Shown one piece after another: positions 25,385 to 35,311 of a DNA stretch of 64,000 nucleotides; the first letter of the stretch is position 1, and each line of letters starts with the position of its first letter. This DNA is from Legionella rowbothamii (GTDB taxonomy: Bacteria; Pseudomonadota; Gammaproteobacteria; Legionellales; Legionellaceae). Where the stretch lies: assembly GCF_900639985.1 (NCBI RefSeq), contig NZ_CAAAIM010000006.1, forward strand, positions 1 through 64,000, written 5' to 3'. Made by a program: the position numbers and the translations under genes. The notes beneath the pieces were generated by a model. That model was not told the origin of the DNA. It saw only the letters and a program-made list of their open reading frames with translations, and made no database searches.

Positions 25385-26038
25385 ATGAAGTTTATTATTG
25401 ATGAAATCATTTATTATGATGAAAAAAATCCAAAAATCGAAATATCTTGGAGTATTATTCATACAGATGGCACCAAGAAACCATTTCTTAATGAAGTGTT
25501 TAAATGGCGAAGCTATCCTGAAATTCTTTCCCCCAGTATGTTATTAAAAATGAAACCTCTTCGAGATGAAGAAGAAGAAGGTGATGAAAATAACTTATTT
25601 CTGGGCCATTATTCTCAAACCAAACGCTTACAGAAGTTAGTCGAAGCTCAGCTTAACATCACCAAAGTGTTGATAGCCAACCATTTAAATATCTTCAAAA
25701 CAATACCAACAGCTACATGGAAAAACACCCCCCCCGATGAGCCAATGACTCCAGATGAGCTAAGAGTGCTTTACCCCTTAAGCTATGTAATTTATTCTGA
25801 GCACTTATTGAGTGATGGAAAACCTTGTCGTGTGCCTCTGTATATGGTTTGTCATAATGGTATGATTGACGCAGAGCCAGCTCCATCAATGCTAAGAGAG
25901 TTTAGACCTCCACATTCATTGCGCCATATATTATTTCATTCTCAGAAGAACAAAAGTTCTGAATTAGCTACGGAAAGCTCAAATAGCGAGCCCAATGATA
26001 GTCACGAACAACAAGCTTCCAGTAGTTATTCTTGGTAG
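25385..26038 (+). CDS. unknown cytosolic protein with Ser/Glu-rich tail
   Basis: 217 residues, no family recognised. It has no signal peptide or membrane helix. It carries an acidic run (RDEEEEGDENN at about 60-70) and a disordered C-terminal tail rich in Ser, Glu and Gln (NKSSELATESSNSEPNDSHEQQASSSYSW). Such tails occur in Dot/Icm substrates, so it is an effector candidate, without other support. The ribosome site is poor. A very strong hairpin follows its stop. Confidence 0.6.
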   Translation: MKFIIDEIIYYDEKNPKIEISWSIIHTDGTKKPFLNEVFKWRSYPEILSPSMLLKMKPLRDEEEEGDENNLFLGHYSQTKRLQKLVEAQLNITKVLIANHLNIFKTIPTATWKNTPPDEPMTPDELRVLYPLSYVIYSEHLLSDGKPCRVPLYMVCHNGMIDAEPAPSMLREFRPPHSLRHILFHSQKNKSSELATESSNSEPNDSHEQQASSSYSW

Positions 26039-26042
26039 GAAA

Positions 26043-26084
26043 ATCTCTGATGAGCCGCGAAAGATGCCGCGGCTCATCAGAGAT
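26043..26084. terminator. bidirectional terminator hairpin, 17-bp perfect stem
   Basis: 26043-26059 pairs perfectly with 26068-26084 around an 8-base loop. It lies between the convergent genes ending at 26038 and 26092. Confidence 0.8.
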
Positions 26085-26091
26085 ACATGCT

Positions 26092-27213
26092 CTAACGACC
26101 AGCTAAAGCAATCGCAGCAGGCGTATACTCATAGCCTAAATCCCGAGCAACCGCTTCAAATGTAATTTTACCTTGATGAACGTTCAAGCCATTTAATAAA
26201 TGAGGATCATTTAATAAAGCCAGCTTCGTACCTTTAGTAATAATACTTAACACAAAAGGTAAGGTCGCATTGTTCAAAGCAAAAGTAGAAGTTCTTGGTA
26301 CTGCACCAGGCATGTTGGCAACACAATAATGGACTACTTGATCCACAACATAAGTTGGTTCTTGATGTGTCGTAGGACGACTTGTTTCAAAACAACCGCC
26401 TTGGTCAATTGCCACATCCACTAATACAGAACCAGGACGCATTGATTTTAGCATCGCTCGAGTTACTAATTTTGGAGCCGCAGCACCAGGAACTAATACC
26501 GCCCCAATCACTAAATCTGCTCGAGATACATACTTTTCAATTGCATCAGCAGTAGAATAAACAGTATTAATCTTAGAACCGAATTGAAAATCCAATTCAT
26601 TGAGACGTTGTAATGAGCGGTCTAATACAGTTACTCGCGCCTCCATTCCCATAGCCATACGTACCGCATTAGTCCCTACGACCCCACCCCCAATAACTAC
26701 AACACTAGCGGCTGCTACACCAGGAACCCCACCTAATAAAACACCACTTCCACCTTGGGCCATTTCTAAGCAATGAGCACCTGCCTGGATGGACATACGA
26801 CCTGCAACTTGTGACATAGGGGTCAACAAGGGTAAACCCCCATCATCCTGGGTTACGGTTTCATAGGCAATTGCGGTTACACCAGATTCTTTTAGCATAC
26901 GCGCTTGATGCGGATCTGGAGCTAGATGCAAATAAGTAAATAAAGTTTGTCCTTCTCGAAGGCGTTTGCATTCAATAGGTTGAGGTTCTTTAACTTTAAC
27001 GATTAAGTCGGCTTTAGCAAATACTTCATCCGCACTGTCAACAACCTCAGCCCCCGCATGGCTGTAATCATCATCCGAAATACCAATTCCTAATCCAGCA
27101 CCTTTCTCAACAATAACAGCGCTACCAACTCTTATGATTTCCCTAACACTTGAAGGGACAAGACCCACACGATTCTCTTGTGGCTTAATCTCTTTTGGAA
27201 CACCTACTAACAT
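26092..27213 (-). CDS. ald: alanine dehydrogenase
   Basis: 373 residues, full length. It converts L-alanine to pyruvate and ammonia with NAD. The N-terminus [18 protein letters not shown] and the Lys in IVKVKEP are substrate-site motifs. The Rossmann loop is [19 protein letters not shown] and the catalytic His lies in YLHLAPD. The ribosome site GGGAG is clear. In Legionella, which feeds on amino acids, it links alanine to central carbon. It is monocistronic, with a strong terminator in common with the convergent gene. Confidence 0.95.
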   Translation of the reverse strand: MLVGVPKEIKPQENRVGLVPSSVREIIRVGSAVIVEKGAGLGIGISDDDYSHAGAEVVDSADEVFAKADLIVKVKEPQPIECKRLREGQTLFTYLHLAPDPHQARMLKESGVTAIAYETVTQDDGGLPLLTPMSQVAGRMSIQAGAHCLEMAQGGSGVLLGGVPGVAAASVVVIGGGVVGTNAVRMAMGMEARVTVLDRSLQRLNELDFQFGSKINTVYSTADAIEKYVSRADLVIGAVLVPGAAAPKLVTRAMLKSMRPGSVLVDVAIDQGGCFETSRPTTHQEPTYVVDQVVHYCVANMPGAVPRTSTFALNNATLPFVLSIITKGTKLALLNDPHLLNGLNVHQGKITFEAVARDLGYEYTPAAIALAGR

Positions 27214-27309
27214 AAATTACTCCCTTTTACTGTGTTTTATAGGCCCCATTGACATTCCCACTTAGTCCAAATGGTCCAGGTTTGCAAAATACCAACAGGG
27301 CCTATGCTT

Positions 27310-28248
27310 TTATTTATCTTTTAAATGCGCAATTAATTGTGGTACTAATTCGAATAAATCGCCAACCAATCCATAATCTGCAATTTGGAAAATCGGTGCG
27401 TCTTCATCTTTGTTAATGGCAACGATCACTTTGGAATCTTTCATACCCGCCAAGTGCTGTACTGCTCCTGAAATACCAACGGCGATATAAAGTATTGGCG
27501 CGACTACCTTGCCAGTTTGTCCAACCTGATAGTCATTGGGAACAAATCCAGCATCAACTGCGGCACGTGATGCCCCAACTGCAGCACCGAGAGTATCGGC
27601 TAATTCTTCAATTAATTTAAATTTTTCAGCGCTTTGTAATCCCCTACCTCCAGAAACAACAATTTTAGCCGTACCTAAATCTGGACGCTCGGATTTACTG
27701 AGTTCATGCTTTATAAATTGGCTGTTATGAGCAGGAAATTCTTTGTCTAGGGTTTCAATAGTGCACGCAGCTTGGGTGGCAGTTACTGCATCAAAGGCCG
27801 TTGTTCTAATAGTCATTACTTTGATAAGATCCAGAACTCGCACCGTTTCTATGGCATTACCAGCATAAATAGGATGCTCAAAAGTGGCATTATCAAGAAT
27901 TTTACTTACATCAGAAATTTGCGCAACATCGAGAAGCGCAGCAAGACGTGGAGCTATATTTTTACCAAAAGTACTGGATGGGATTAATATCGATTTAAAT
28001 GAGGTGGCAAGGGCTAACAACAAATCACTCATTTGCTCTGCAAGTGGATGCTCATAACAGGATTTATCTGCATATAAAACTTTATGCACGCCTGAAAGCG
28101 CTGCCACCTGCTCTGCTACTGTTTTGCATTGATGTCCCGCTACCAGCAAATGTACTTCCTCGCCTAACTGCTGTGCAGCGGCCAAAACATTCCGAGTTGC
28201 AGGATGCATAGTTTGATTATCATGTTCAACAAGTATTAAAGTGCTCAT
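27310..28248 (-). CDS. etfA: electron transfer flavoprotein, alpha subunit
   Basis: 312 residues. It holds FAD and passes electrons from acyl-CoA dehydrogenases to the ETF-ubiquinone oxidoreductase. The C-terminal FAD domain shows [14 protein letters not shown], the [45 protein letters not shown] signature and the end [17 protein letters not shown]. Its AAGGAGATAGG site lies in the 12-base gap after etfB; the pair is one operon. Confidence 0.95.
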   Translation of the reverse strand: MSTLILVEHDNQTMHPATRNVLAAAQQLGEEVHLLVAGHQCKTVAEQVAALSGVHKVLYADKSCYEHPLAEQMSDLLLALATSFKSILIPSSTFGKNIAPRLAALLDVAQISDVSKILDNATFEHPIYAGNAIETVRVLDLIKVMTIRTTAFDAVTATQAACTIETLDKEFPAHNSQFIKHELSKSERPDLGTAKIVVSGGRGLQSAEKFKLIEELADTLGAAVGASRAAVDAGFVPNDYQVGQTGKVVAPILYIAVGISGAVQHLAGMKDSKVIVAINKDEDAPIFQIADYGLVGDLFELVPQLIAHLKDK

Positions 28249-28260
28249 CCTATCTCCTTA

Positions 28261-29010
28261 TCAAAGCACTTTGGCTTGATTTTGTAATTCTTTAATGAGC
28301 TCATCTACTGAACCTACCTTTTTCCCTGCACTACGTGCTGCAGGTGCGGTAACTTGAATTACTTCAATATGTTTTTTCAGTGCTAAACCCATATTATCTA
28401 ATTCAATAACATCTAGAGGCTTACGCTTTGCCTTCATGATATTAGGTAAACTGGCATATCGTGGCTCGTTCAAGCGCAAATCGGTGCTTACTATGGCTGG
28501 CAATTGAACTTTAATTGTTTCTAATCCACCATCAATTTCTCGGGTGACCTCAAGATGCTCAGTACTTGCTTCCAGCTTGGAGGCATAGGTTGCTTGTGGC
28601 CAATTTAATAAAGCGGATAGCATTTGGGGCGTTTGATTGTTATCGCCATCAATAGCTTGTTTCCCCATTAATACTAAAGAAGGTTTTTCATCATCAACAA
28701 TCTTTTTTAATACTTTAGCAACATTCAAACTTTCTAAGGAGTCTAGTGTACGCACTAGAATAGCCCGGTCAGCACCTAATGCTAATCCGTGGCGTAAAAT
28801 TTCTTGTGAACTGTCTGTACCAATACTCACAACCACTACTTCAGTAGCCCAATTTTTTTCACGTAAACGTAGCGCTTCTTCGACAGCAATTTCATCAAAA
28901 GGATTCATTGCCATTTTGATATTTTGTGTTTCAACTCCGGTATTATCCGATTTGACCCTAATTTTGACATAGGGATCAATTACACGCTTCACTGCAACGA
29001 GAATTTTCAT
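28261..29010 (-). CDS. etfB: electron transfer flavoprotein, beta subunit
   Basis: 249 residues, full length. It is the partner of the next gene and binds AMP in the ETF heterodimer. Family motifs are MKILVAVKRVIDPYVKIRV, MNPFDEIAVEEALRLREK, LVLMGKQAIDGDNNQT and the signature near VTREIDGGLETIKVQLPAIVSTDLRLNEPRYASLPNIMKAKRKPL. It is first in the operon etfB-etfA. Ribosome site GTGAGGA. Confidence 0.95.
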   Translation of the reverse strand: MKILVAVKRVIDPYVKIRVKSDNTGVETQNIKMAMNPFDEIAVEEALRLREKNWATEVVVVSIGTDSSQEILRHGLALGADRAILVRTLDSLESLNVAKVLKKIVDDEKPSLVLMGKQAIDGDNNQTPQMLSALLNWPQATYASKLEASTEHLEVTREIDGGLETIKVQLPAIVSTDLRLNEPRYASLPNIMKAKRKPLDVIELDNMGLALKKHIEVIQVTAPAARSAGKKVGSVDELIKELQNQAKVL

Positions 29011-29352
29011 AAGTCCTCACTGGAAAATCAAAACAAAAGCATCTTGCCAGAGATATGGGGACTAATTCAAGGGGGCATCGCGATTAAGTTGGAGATCATT
29101 GCATAAAAAACAAGGCTTCAAAAGACGGACTGACCAAGTATAATCTGCCTTCTACCTCTCGCAACTTCCTCCAAACATCTCCCGCTTTTTTTATTCTTTT
29201 AGTATTACCTAGAAGGAAATGTCCAAGCAGTCTTAAGTTTTAGCTGACCTCTTAGAACACCGGATTACCACGAGTTGACCGCGATAATTCGAGAATAATT
29301 TTTGGTAACTAGCAAATTAACGCTAATTGGACGGGCAGAAATGTCAAATTCA
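29011..29352. other. intergenic region upstream of etfBA
   Basis: No frame or strong hairpin found. It should hold the etfBA promoter and the 3' end of the transcript from the gene ending at 29353. Confidence 0.4.
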
Positions 29353-30750
29353 TTACATTGATGAATTGCTAAGGCAGGCAATTGGCTTTACCTCCGTCTT
29401 ACCATCCATCATAGCCAACGGATTTTTAATAAAAAACTTAAGAAAACGTTCTGCTTTATTAATTGCAGGGCCTGTATAACGCCCCTCTTCATATACTGTT
29501 TTATTTTCTTTTAACTTAACAATTAATCGTTGCGCCACTTCTAATTTTTTTTCAATAGGGTCATGATTTTGATCCAGTTCACGCATTTTAGTTAAAAACC
29601 GAGTGAGAACCCTGTCCTTTTCAGCACCAATCCGATGGTTTAAAAACCATTGCTCTTTTAATGCCGAACAACGAACTTCTATAGGAGCCACGATGAGCTT
29701 TAACTGATAGTTTTTAAAAAGCAATCCACCGTCTTTGTTTTCCCCTGCCTCAAGTAAGGCTTCTTCTATATTTTCAACAGAATCCGAGTCTGTTCCAGAA
29801 AAAAGTGGTTCTAATACAGTAGACCCAACTTGCAGTGTCGCCATATAACATTGGCGAGAACTCCAAAAAATCAACTCCATTAAACGAACAAGTAATGCGG
29901 TAGTCGTTGCCGCGGTAACGGAGGTTACTTGTTGCACCGTTCCACCAAATAATTGCAACTCGGAAATATTGGTTTTACCAATATACTCTCCTCCTTTGAG
30001 CACAATAAAATATAATGCATAAATAGCAAGTAACTCTTCTGCAAAAGCAATGGTACCTAGGCTCACTAAAAGTACAGGGATAAAAGACAATAAAGCTTTA
30101 ATTGCGGTAGGTTTAACTTTTCCTATCTCATCGTAATAGTCTACAGACTCGTTTAATAATCCTAAAAGACTGTTATATAAACTTCGTTCGTTATAAGTTC
30201 TAGCCTTTGATGATAAATTTTCTAACCATTTCTTAAGATCATCCTGGTTCGTGATTTCACCAAATGTAAGTTCTTTATAATTTGCAGGTGTTACTAATCG
30301 TTGATAACAATCAGTTAAAGTTCTTTTGCATAAACCATCATTTAAGCCTTTAGATAAATGGTGTTCAAGCCATACTACTTCCGGTAAAGCAAACGAGCTC
30401 TCAAAAAACGAAAGCAGTTTATTGTAGTTTTCTTCAATTCGTTCCTTTTCAGCACCATCATGCAACAACCCTTGATTAAGCAATAAATGAAAGGAGCGAT
30501 CCAAATTAAAAAGCTGCTCTTCATTTAAGTTATTCGAAGTTAGGGATTCTTGCTCCACAACAAGTGAAGGATATATAGATTGACCAATATGACTTCCATT
30601 CTCAGAGTTGGGTTCAGTAACACGATGATCTAAAGGCCCAAGATCATCTAAAGAGGCAATATGCTCATTCTTATTGATATAAATCCCTCTTTCCTGATCA
30701 AATTTAGCATAGACCTCAACCAACGATTTCAAATCAGCATCTATAATCAT
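29353..30750 (-). CDS. unknown protein with central membrane segments (effector candidate)
   Basis: 465 residues from ATG 30750, which has AAGGAGT ahead; an in-frame ATG 27 bases upstream is less likely. I recognise no family. Residues 1-215 are polar and helical. Two or three hydrophobic segments lie at about 225-265 and 285-305, and the C-terminal 150 residues are charged and helical, with basic clusters. There is no signal peptide. Size and build are like Legionella-specific membrane effectors, but nothing catalytic is visible. Confidence 0.6.
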   Translation of the reverse strand: MIIDADLKSLVEVYAKFDQERGIYINKNEHIASLDDLGPLDHRVTEPNSENGSHIGQSIYPSLVVEQESLTSNNLNEEQLFNLDRSFHLLLNQGLLHDGAEKERIEENYNKLLSFFESSFALPEVVWLEHHLSKGLNDGLCKRTLTDCYQRLVTPANYKELTFGEITNQDDLKKWLENLSSKARTYNERSLYNSLLGLLNESVDYYDEIGKVKPTAIKALLSFIPVLLVSLGTIAFAEELLAIYALYFIVLKGGEYIGKTNISELQLFGGTVQQVTSVTAATTTALLVRLMELIFWSSRQCYMATLQVGSTVLEPLFSGTDSDSVENIEEALLEAGENKDGGLLFKNYQLKLIVAPIEVRCSALKEQWFLNHRIGAEKDRVLTRFLTKMRELDQNHDPIEKKLEVAQRLIVKLKENKTVYEEGRYTGPAINKAERFLKFFIKNPLAMMDGKTEVKPIACLSNSSM

Positions 30751-30765
30751 AATCACTCCTTGAAA

Positions 30766-30793
30766 CCTAAGAAGCACTGTTATGCTTCTTAGG
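30766..30793. terminator. 11-bp hairpin between PAP2 gene and the next gene
   Basis: CCTAAGAAGCA (30766-30776) pairs perfectly with 30783-30793 around a 6-base loop. It lies 16 bases upstream of the 30750 start codon, so it may terminate the PAP2 transcript or fold in the 5' leader of the next gene. Confidence 0.5.
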
Positions 30794-30840
30794 TGAAATC
30801 CATCAGGACCTGTTTAAACAAACTAAATGATTCACAGTCC

Positions 30841-31521
30841 CTAAGATCTTTGTCCGTTTAAAATTAAAGGCTTTGAATCAATGCAGCCTTTTTCCTCAAA
30901 CCAATTTTTTTGTTTTAGATAATGAGTATAAAAGCCAACTACTAATACTGTTAAATAAAAGCCTGTCATCACATCACTTAGATAATGATAATACAATAAT
31001 ACTCTAGATGCTGCGACTAAGAGCGCCACCCCAAGGGCTGCATAAAAATAACGTGGGAACAAAACACCGAGACCTACAGCCAAACTAACTACAGTTGTAG
31101 TATGTCCCGATGGAAAAGACCAATAATATTTACCCATTCTAAACCAGTAAAAACCAAACTCATTACTGCTAAACAATAAATCAGGACGGGCTCGGCTTAA
31201 AGCAACTTTCAAAACAAAACACACTAAGTTGGCAACAAGCACACAACCTAATAAATACCATGCTCTTGCTTCAGATACTGGATTAGTGCGGACATAACGA
31301 AAATATACTGCAGCACAAAAAAATAAACCAATATAAACAATCCATTGACCAAACGCCGTCAAGATACTTAGGGCATGAATATTTGTTCTCAAATCAAGTT
31401 GATGAAAATATGTAGCCAATGTCTTATCAACAAAAATATAGGACAATATGACTAGAATTGCATAAAGTAAAATAACCCAGGTTTTTTTCATAAACTCAAA
31501 TGTTTTTTCAAATTGTGTCAT
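30841..31521 (-). CDS. PAP2-family membrane phosphatase
   Basis: 226 residues with about six membrane helices. The three phosphatase motifs are complete: KVALSRARP (about 118-126), SFPSGHTTT (about 146-154, catalytic His) and SRVLLYYHYLSDV (catalytic His and Asp). Such enzymes act on the periplasmic side on lipid phosphates, for example undecaprenyl pyrophosphate, phosphatidate or lipid A. The exact substrate cannot be set from motifs. The gene is monocistronic or leads the next gene. Confidence 0.88.
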   Translation of the reverse strand: MTQFEKTFEFMKKTWVILLYAILVILSYIFVDKTLATYFHQLDLRTNIHALSILTAFGQWIVYIGLFFCAAVYFRYVRTNPVSEARAWYLLGCVLVANLVCFVLKVALSRARPDLLFSSNEFGFYWFRMGKYYWSFPSGHTTTVVSLAVGLGVLFPRYFYAALGVALLVAASRVLLYYHYLSDVMTGFYLTVLVVGFYTHYLKQKNWFEEKGCIDSKPLILNGQRS

Positions 31522-31616
31522 TAATCAAATTCCTCTTACTTAAAGTCAAATTCCTGTTTACATAAGGATGCTAGGCTAATGGCAATGCACCTAAACATGA
31601 TCCAACATATTTAAAA

Positions 31617-31922
31617 TTATCTGCCATCACCTACATGCGCACGCCTCAATACGGATTCCTGCCAGGGTATTGTAATCACTACTGTTCGCTCATCACGCTC
31701 TAAAAATAGTAAAGCACGTAACCCTGGTGCATGAATATTATGTAACAGATACTCATACCATTTTGGTTCCTCTAACTCAGGTATAATAAGCGCAATAATC
31801 CTGTCTGTCCTTTGTTTTTTCACTTTTTTAATATATTTAAGTACTGTGACGATAGAGCGGGAACATGAGTCATTATTGTAAATTCTGTTTCTTAGCTGCA
31901 CTGGATGCCAAAGGACGTCCAA
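31617..31922 (-). pseudogene. APC-type amino acid permease, C-terminal remnant
   Basis: 101 residues. The stretch RTDRIIALIIPELEEPKWYEYLLHN, followed by ALLFLERDERTVVITIPWQ, matches the cytosolic C-terminal domain of large APC amino acid permeases (usual pattern PELVxxxWWExLLHN). All membrane helices are missing, and no ribosome site supports the first ATG. I read it as the stump of a deleted transporter gene. Confidence 0.65.
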
Positions 31923-32070
31923 AAATTTTATTTATGAGTGACATCCTTATCATCTATTAGTTCAAAACACGTCATCTTAAGGTGACGTATATCGTATTTT
32001 TTTATTTTACTTGTTATTACAACAAACAATTCGTTAAAATCATCATACACTAACTAGTATATAGTTCTTA

Positions 32071-32730
32071 ATGCCAGAATTTAATTTAATCCAGCAGATA
32101 TGTATTTGGGCTCTTCCCGTTTTGCTTGCTATTACTCTTCATGAAGCAGCTCATGCTTATGTTGCTAATCTTTGCGGCGACACTACTGCAAAAATGTTTG
32201 GGCGTTTAAGTTTAAATCCAATTCGCCACATAGATCTTGTTGGTACTATATTAATACCCATATTAGTTGGTGTATTAACTAGCTTTCAATTCGTAATTGG
32301 TTATGCAAAACCCGTGCCGATTAATTGGAGCCGATTTAAACATCCGCGACGTGATATGATTCTCGTCACTCTCGCCGGGCCATTTTCAAATATTTTTATG
32401 GCATTTTTATGGGCTGCTGCATTTAAAATTGCAACTAATCTTCACCCAGAAACCTCTATGCCCGCCCTTTTTCTGTTAATGAGTGCTCGTGCAGGAATGA
32501 TTATCAATCTGGTCTTAGCGGCATTAAACTTACTACCGCTACCCCCACTCGATGGCAGTCGCGTAGTCATGAGTCTTTTACCTCCTCGACAAGCAATGGT
32601 CTATGCGCAAATAGAACCCTATGGCTTTTTTATTCTCATCATTTTAATGTTCACCGGGATTTTAAATTACATTATGACTCCACTCATTAGCATAGGACTC
32701 TTTTTATTAAGTTCAGTTTTTCAATTATGA
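32071..32730 (+). CDS. M50-family (site-2 protease-like) membrane metallopeptidase
   Basis: 219 residues with about five helices. The zinc motif is HEAAH at about 24-28 and the third ligand is in [10 protein letters not shown] at about 160-169; the conserved GYAKPVPIN lies between. This is the small YwhC/Rip-like group of intramembrane peptidases, whose targets are mostly unknown. It overlaps pdxB by four bases, so the two are translated together; this pairing is probably positional rather than functional. Confidence 0.85.
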   Translation: MPEFNLIQQICIWALPVLLAITLHEAAHAYVANLCGDTTAKMFGRLSLNPIRHIDLVGTILIPILVGVLTSFQFVIGYAKPVPINWSRFKHPRRDMILVTLAGPFSNIFMAFLWAAAFKIATNLHPETSMPALFLLMSARAGMIINLVLAALNLLPLPPLDGSRVVMSLLPPRQAMVYAQIEPYGFFILIILMFTGILNYIMTPLISIGLFLLSSVFQL

Positions 32731-33773
32731 ACGTTTTAGCAGATGCTTCACTACCCGGATTAGACGAAGCTTTTCCTGGGCCCTTTTGTCTAACACGTTA
32801 TACTAGGCCTGATGAAATTGCCTCCCTACTTGCGGGGCAAGATGTTCTTTTGTGCCGAGCAAATCTCAAAGTAAATCACCATCTATTAAAGGGTCACAAA
32901 ATAGGTTATGTAGCTACCGCGAGCAGCGGTAGTGATCATTTGGATAAACCGTGGTTAAAGACACAAAATATTCAGGTCATTGATGCTAAAGGATGCAATG
33001 CTCGTGCTGTTGCCGATTATGTTGTTTCTTGTCTTGCTTATGTGTATCAGCAGCAGCTTATCCAGGGTAAGCGTGCTGCAATTATTGGTTTCGGCGAAGT
33101 AGGAACACGAGTTCAAGCACGATTGGCTGCTGCTGGCTTTGCTACTATTGTTTACGATCCACTAAAAGGATTAAGTACTCAGCTTAAAGATTTATATCAA
33201 GTAGATCTTTTATGTATTCATGCAGAATTGCATGATGGCCCCTTTCATCCAAGCCGGAATTTAATTGATCAGCAATTCCTTGCCAATTTAAAGCCTGGTT
33301 GCATCATTATTAATGCAGCACGCGGGGGAATTATTGATGAAAATGCCTTAATTAATCTTGGTGATAAATTCATTTATTGTACTGATGTTTATCTCGATGA
33401 GCCGAATATTAATCAAAAAATTATTGAAAAAGCCACTTTATGCACACCGCATATTGCTGGTCACAGCCTTGAAGCTAAATATAGAGCGGTAAACATGGTT
33501 AGCGAAGTCCTGCATCAAATAGCTGAACTACCGTTGCCCAAGTTTGCTTGCCCTGAAATGGGTGAAGAAGTGCATTTGGAGACTAGCAAAACATGGCAAG
33601 AACAGATTTTATCTCTGTATAATCCCATTGAAGAAACAGTGCGTTTGAAGCAGGCTAAGTATCTTGAAGAGGCCTTTTTGCAGGTTAGGAAAGAACATCA
33701 AAAACGCCATGATTTTCGGCTCTATGCTAATGCAGGCCTGGATGCAGAAACGAAAGCCTTGTTAGGAGTCTAA
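32727..33773 (+). CDS. pdxB: erythronate-4-phosphate dehydrogenase
   Basis: 348 residues, D-2-hydroxyacid dehydrogenase family; second step of the DXP-independent PLP pathway. Diagnostic PdxB features are ADASLPG at the start, [24 protein letters not shown], the NAD loop [26 protein letters not shown] and the catalytic His in CTPHIAGHS. The C-terminal dimerisation domain is present but shorter than in E. coli (378 residues). Overlaps the M50 gene by 4 bases. Confidence 0.93.
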   Translation: MNVLADASLPGLDEAFPGPFCLTRYTRPDEIASLLAGQDVLLCRANLKVNHHLLKGHKIGYVATASSGSDHLDKPWLKTQNIQVIDAKGCNARAVADYVVSCLAYVYQQQLIQGKRAAIIGFGEVGTRVQARLAAAGFATIVYDPLKGLSTQLKDLYQVDLLCIHAELHDGPFHPSRNLIDQQFLANLKPGCIIINAARGGIIDENALINLGDKFIYCTDVYLDEPNINQKIIEKATLCTPHIAGHSLEAKYRAVNMVSEVLHQIAELPLPKFACPEMGEEVHLETSKTWQEQILSLYNPIEETVRLKQAKYLEEAFLQVRKEHQKRHDFRLYANAGLDAETKALLGV

Positions 33774-33808
33774 CAAGAACCTGTTGACTATTTTCCCTAC
33801 TCACTCAT

Positions 33809-33836
33809 GTAGGTTGGGGCCATGAGCCCAACCTAC
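33809..33836. repeat. dispersed hairpin repeat, copy A; terminator of pdxB and murE
   Basis: GTAGGTTGGG (33809-33818) pairs with CCCAACCTAC (33827-33836). It lies between convergent genes and belongs to the repeat family also seen near 37229, 40838, 44730, 50371 and 59080. Confidence 0.7.
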
Positions 33837-33840
33837 AAAA

Positions 33841-35289
33841 TCAGTTTACCCTTAGCCGTCTTACAACTTCCTGATCCGAAAACGCATGCTTGACCGTACC
33901 AATTAGCTGATAAGCCTCATGCCCCTTCCCCGCAATTAAAATAATATCATCCTCATGCGCTTCCTTTAGGGCATAGGCGATCGCCTCTTCCCTATTTTCT
34001 AATTTCTTCATAGAAGCCGATGGTGAAACACCGACAGCAATCTCATTAATGATTGTTTGTGGATCTTCAGTACGTGGATTGTCACTAGTAATAACAATTT
34101 GATCCGCATGCTCACTTGCAATTTTCCCCATCATTGGACGTTTGCTTTTATCGCGATCGCCACCGCAACCAAACACTACCCAGAGCTTGCCCTTTTTTAT
34201 TTGCCCTAAGGTAACTAAAGCATTTTCTAAAGCATCGGGGGTATGAGCATAATCGACAAGCACATAAGGAGCACTACTTACAATTTCCAGCCGTCCTGGA
34301 GCGGCTTTCAATTGCGACATAACTTGCACCACTTTTTCAGGCGCATAACCACTAGCCAATAAACTGCTAAATACCGCTAAACTATTATAGATATTAAACG
34401 CACCCAAAGCTTTAATGTGTAGCTTGTGTTGTCCCCAAGGAGACTGTACATCAATTAAAGTGCCATTGATGTCCATATGCCAATTGAGCACTTTAACATC
34501 ACAATTCTCGGTCATACCATAACTTAACTTTTTTACATGCGGCTTTACTGCAGCTGCCATAAGCTGTTGGTATTCATCATCCTGATTAATAATCGCCCAT
34601 TGCAAAGATTGTCGTGCAAATAAATTAGCCTTTGCGGCGGCATAATTTTCCATCGTTTGGTGGTAATCTAAATGATCTAAAGTCAAATTAGTAAAAATTG
34701 CTTGGCTAAATTCAATCGCATCCACTCGATGTTGAGCCAAAGCATGGGATGACACTTCCATACACACTTGGTGTAAGCCTTGATTCTTATATTGAGCAAA
34801 TAATTTTTGTAAAAATAAGGCGTCAGGTGTGGTGTTATCTAAAGGCTTGAGGTGATGCACCTCTCCTTGTCCAATAGTCCCAATATATGCAGCACCTTGC
34901 CCAAGTAAAGAATGAGCTTGAGCTAATTGATAAGCAATGGTCGTCTTCCCGTTAGTACCAGTAATTCCTGTGAACATTAGCGCCTCGCCAGGATTAGCAT
35001 AAAAAGCCTTAGCTATATATGCTAATTGAGTAGCCAAACCAGGGATAGCAATACAGGGAACATCCGGTGCAATCACATCTGAAGGAAAATCCTTTGGTTC
35101 AAAAATCACCGCTACGGCACCCGCAGCTACTGCTCTATGAATAAATAAACGCCCATCAGCAGCTGCACCAGGATAGGCTACAAACAAATCACCTGGCTGA
35201 ACCTGCCGACTGTCATTTTGAATGCCGGTAATTGTACAATCAACAACATTTTGCTTTGTCCAAGGTGCTAACAATTGGCTTAGTTTCAT
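33841..35289 (-). CDS. murE: UDP-MurNAc-tripeptide synthetase
   Basis: 482 residues. It adds meso-diaminopimelate to UDP-MurNAc-L-Ala-D-Glu in the cytoplasm. ATP loop GITGTNGKTTIAYQ (about 108-121), MEVSSHALAQHRV, and TSDNPRTEDP, the DNPR motif that marks meso-DAP selectivity. The C-terminal KGHEAYQ is present. It is the last gene of the dcw run here; murF does not follow, since the next gene is convergent pdxB. The DAP it needs comes from dapDE also in this window. Confidence 0.95.
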   Translation of the reverse strand: MKLSQLLAPWTKQNVVDCTITGIQNDSRQVQPGDLFVAYPGAAADGRLFIHRAVAAGAVAVIFEPKDFPSDVIAPDVPCIAIPGLATQLAYIAKAFYANPGEALMFTGITGTNGKTTIAYQLAQAHSLLGQGAAYIGTIGQGEVHHLKPLDNTTPDALFLQKLFAQYKNQGLHQVCMEVSSHALAQHRVDAIEFSQAIFTNLTLDHLDYHQTMENYAAAKANLFARQSLQWAIINQDDEYQQLMAAAVKPHVKKLSYGMTENCDVKVLNWHMDINGTLIDVQSPWGQHKLHIKALGAFNIYNSLAVFSSLLASGYAPEKVVQVMSQLKAAPGRLEIVSSAPYVLVDYAHTPDALENALVTLGQIKKGKLWVVFGCGGDRDKSKRPMMGKIASEHADQIVITSDNPRTEDPQTIINEIAVGVSPSASMKKLENREEAIAYALKEAHEDDIILIAGKGHEAYQLIGTVKHAFSDQEVVRRLRVN

Positions 35290-35311
35290 GGTATTTCCGC
35301 TCGTTTAAACG

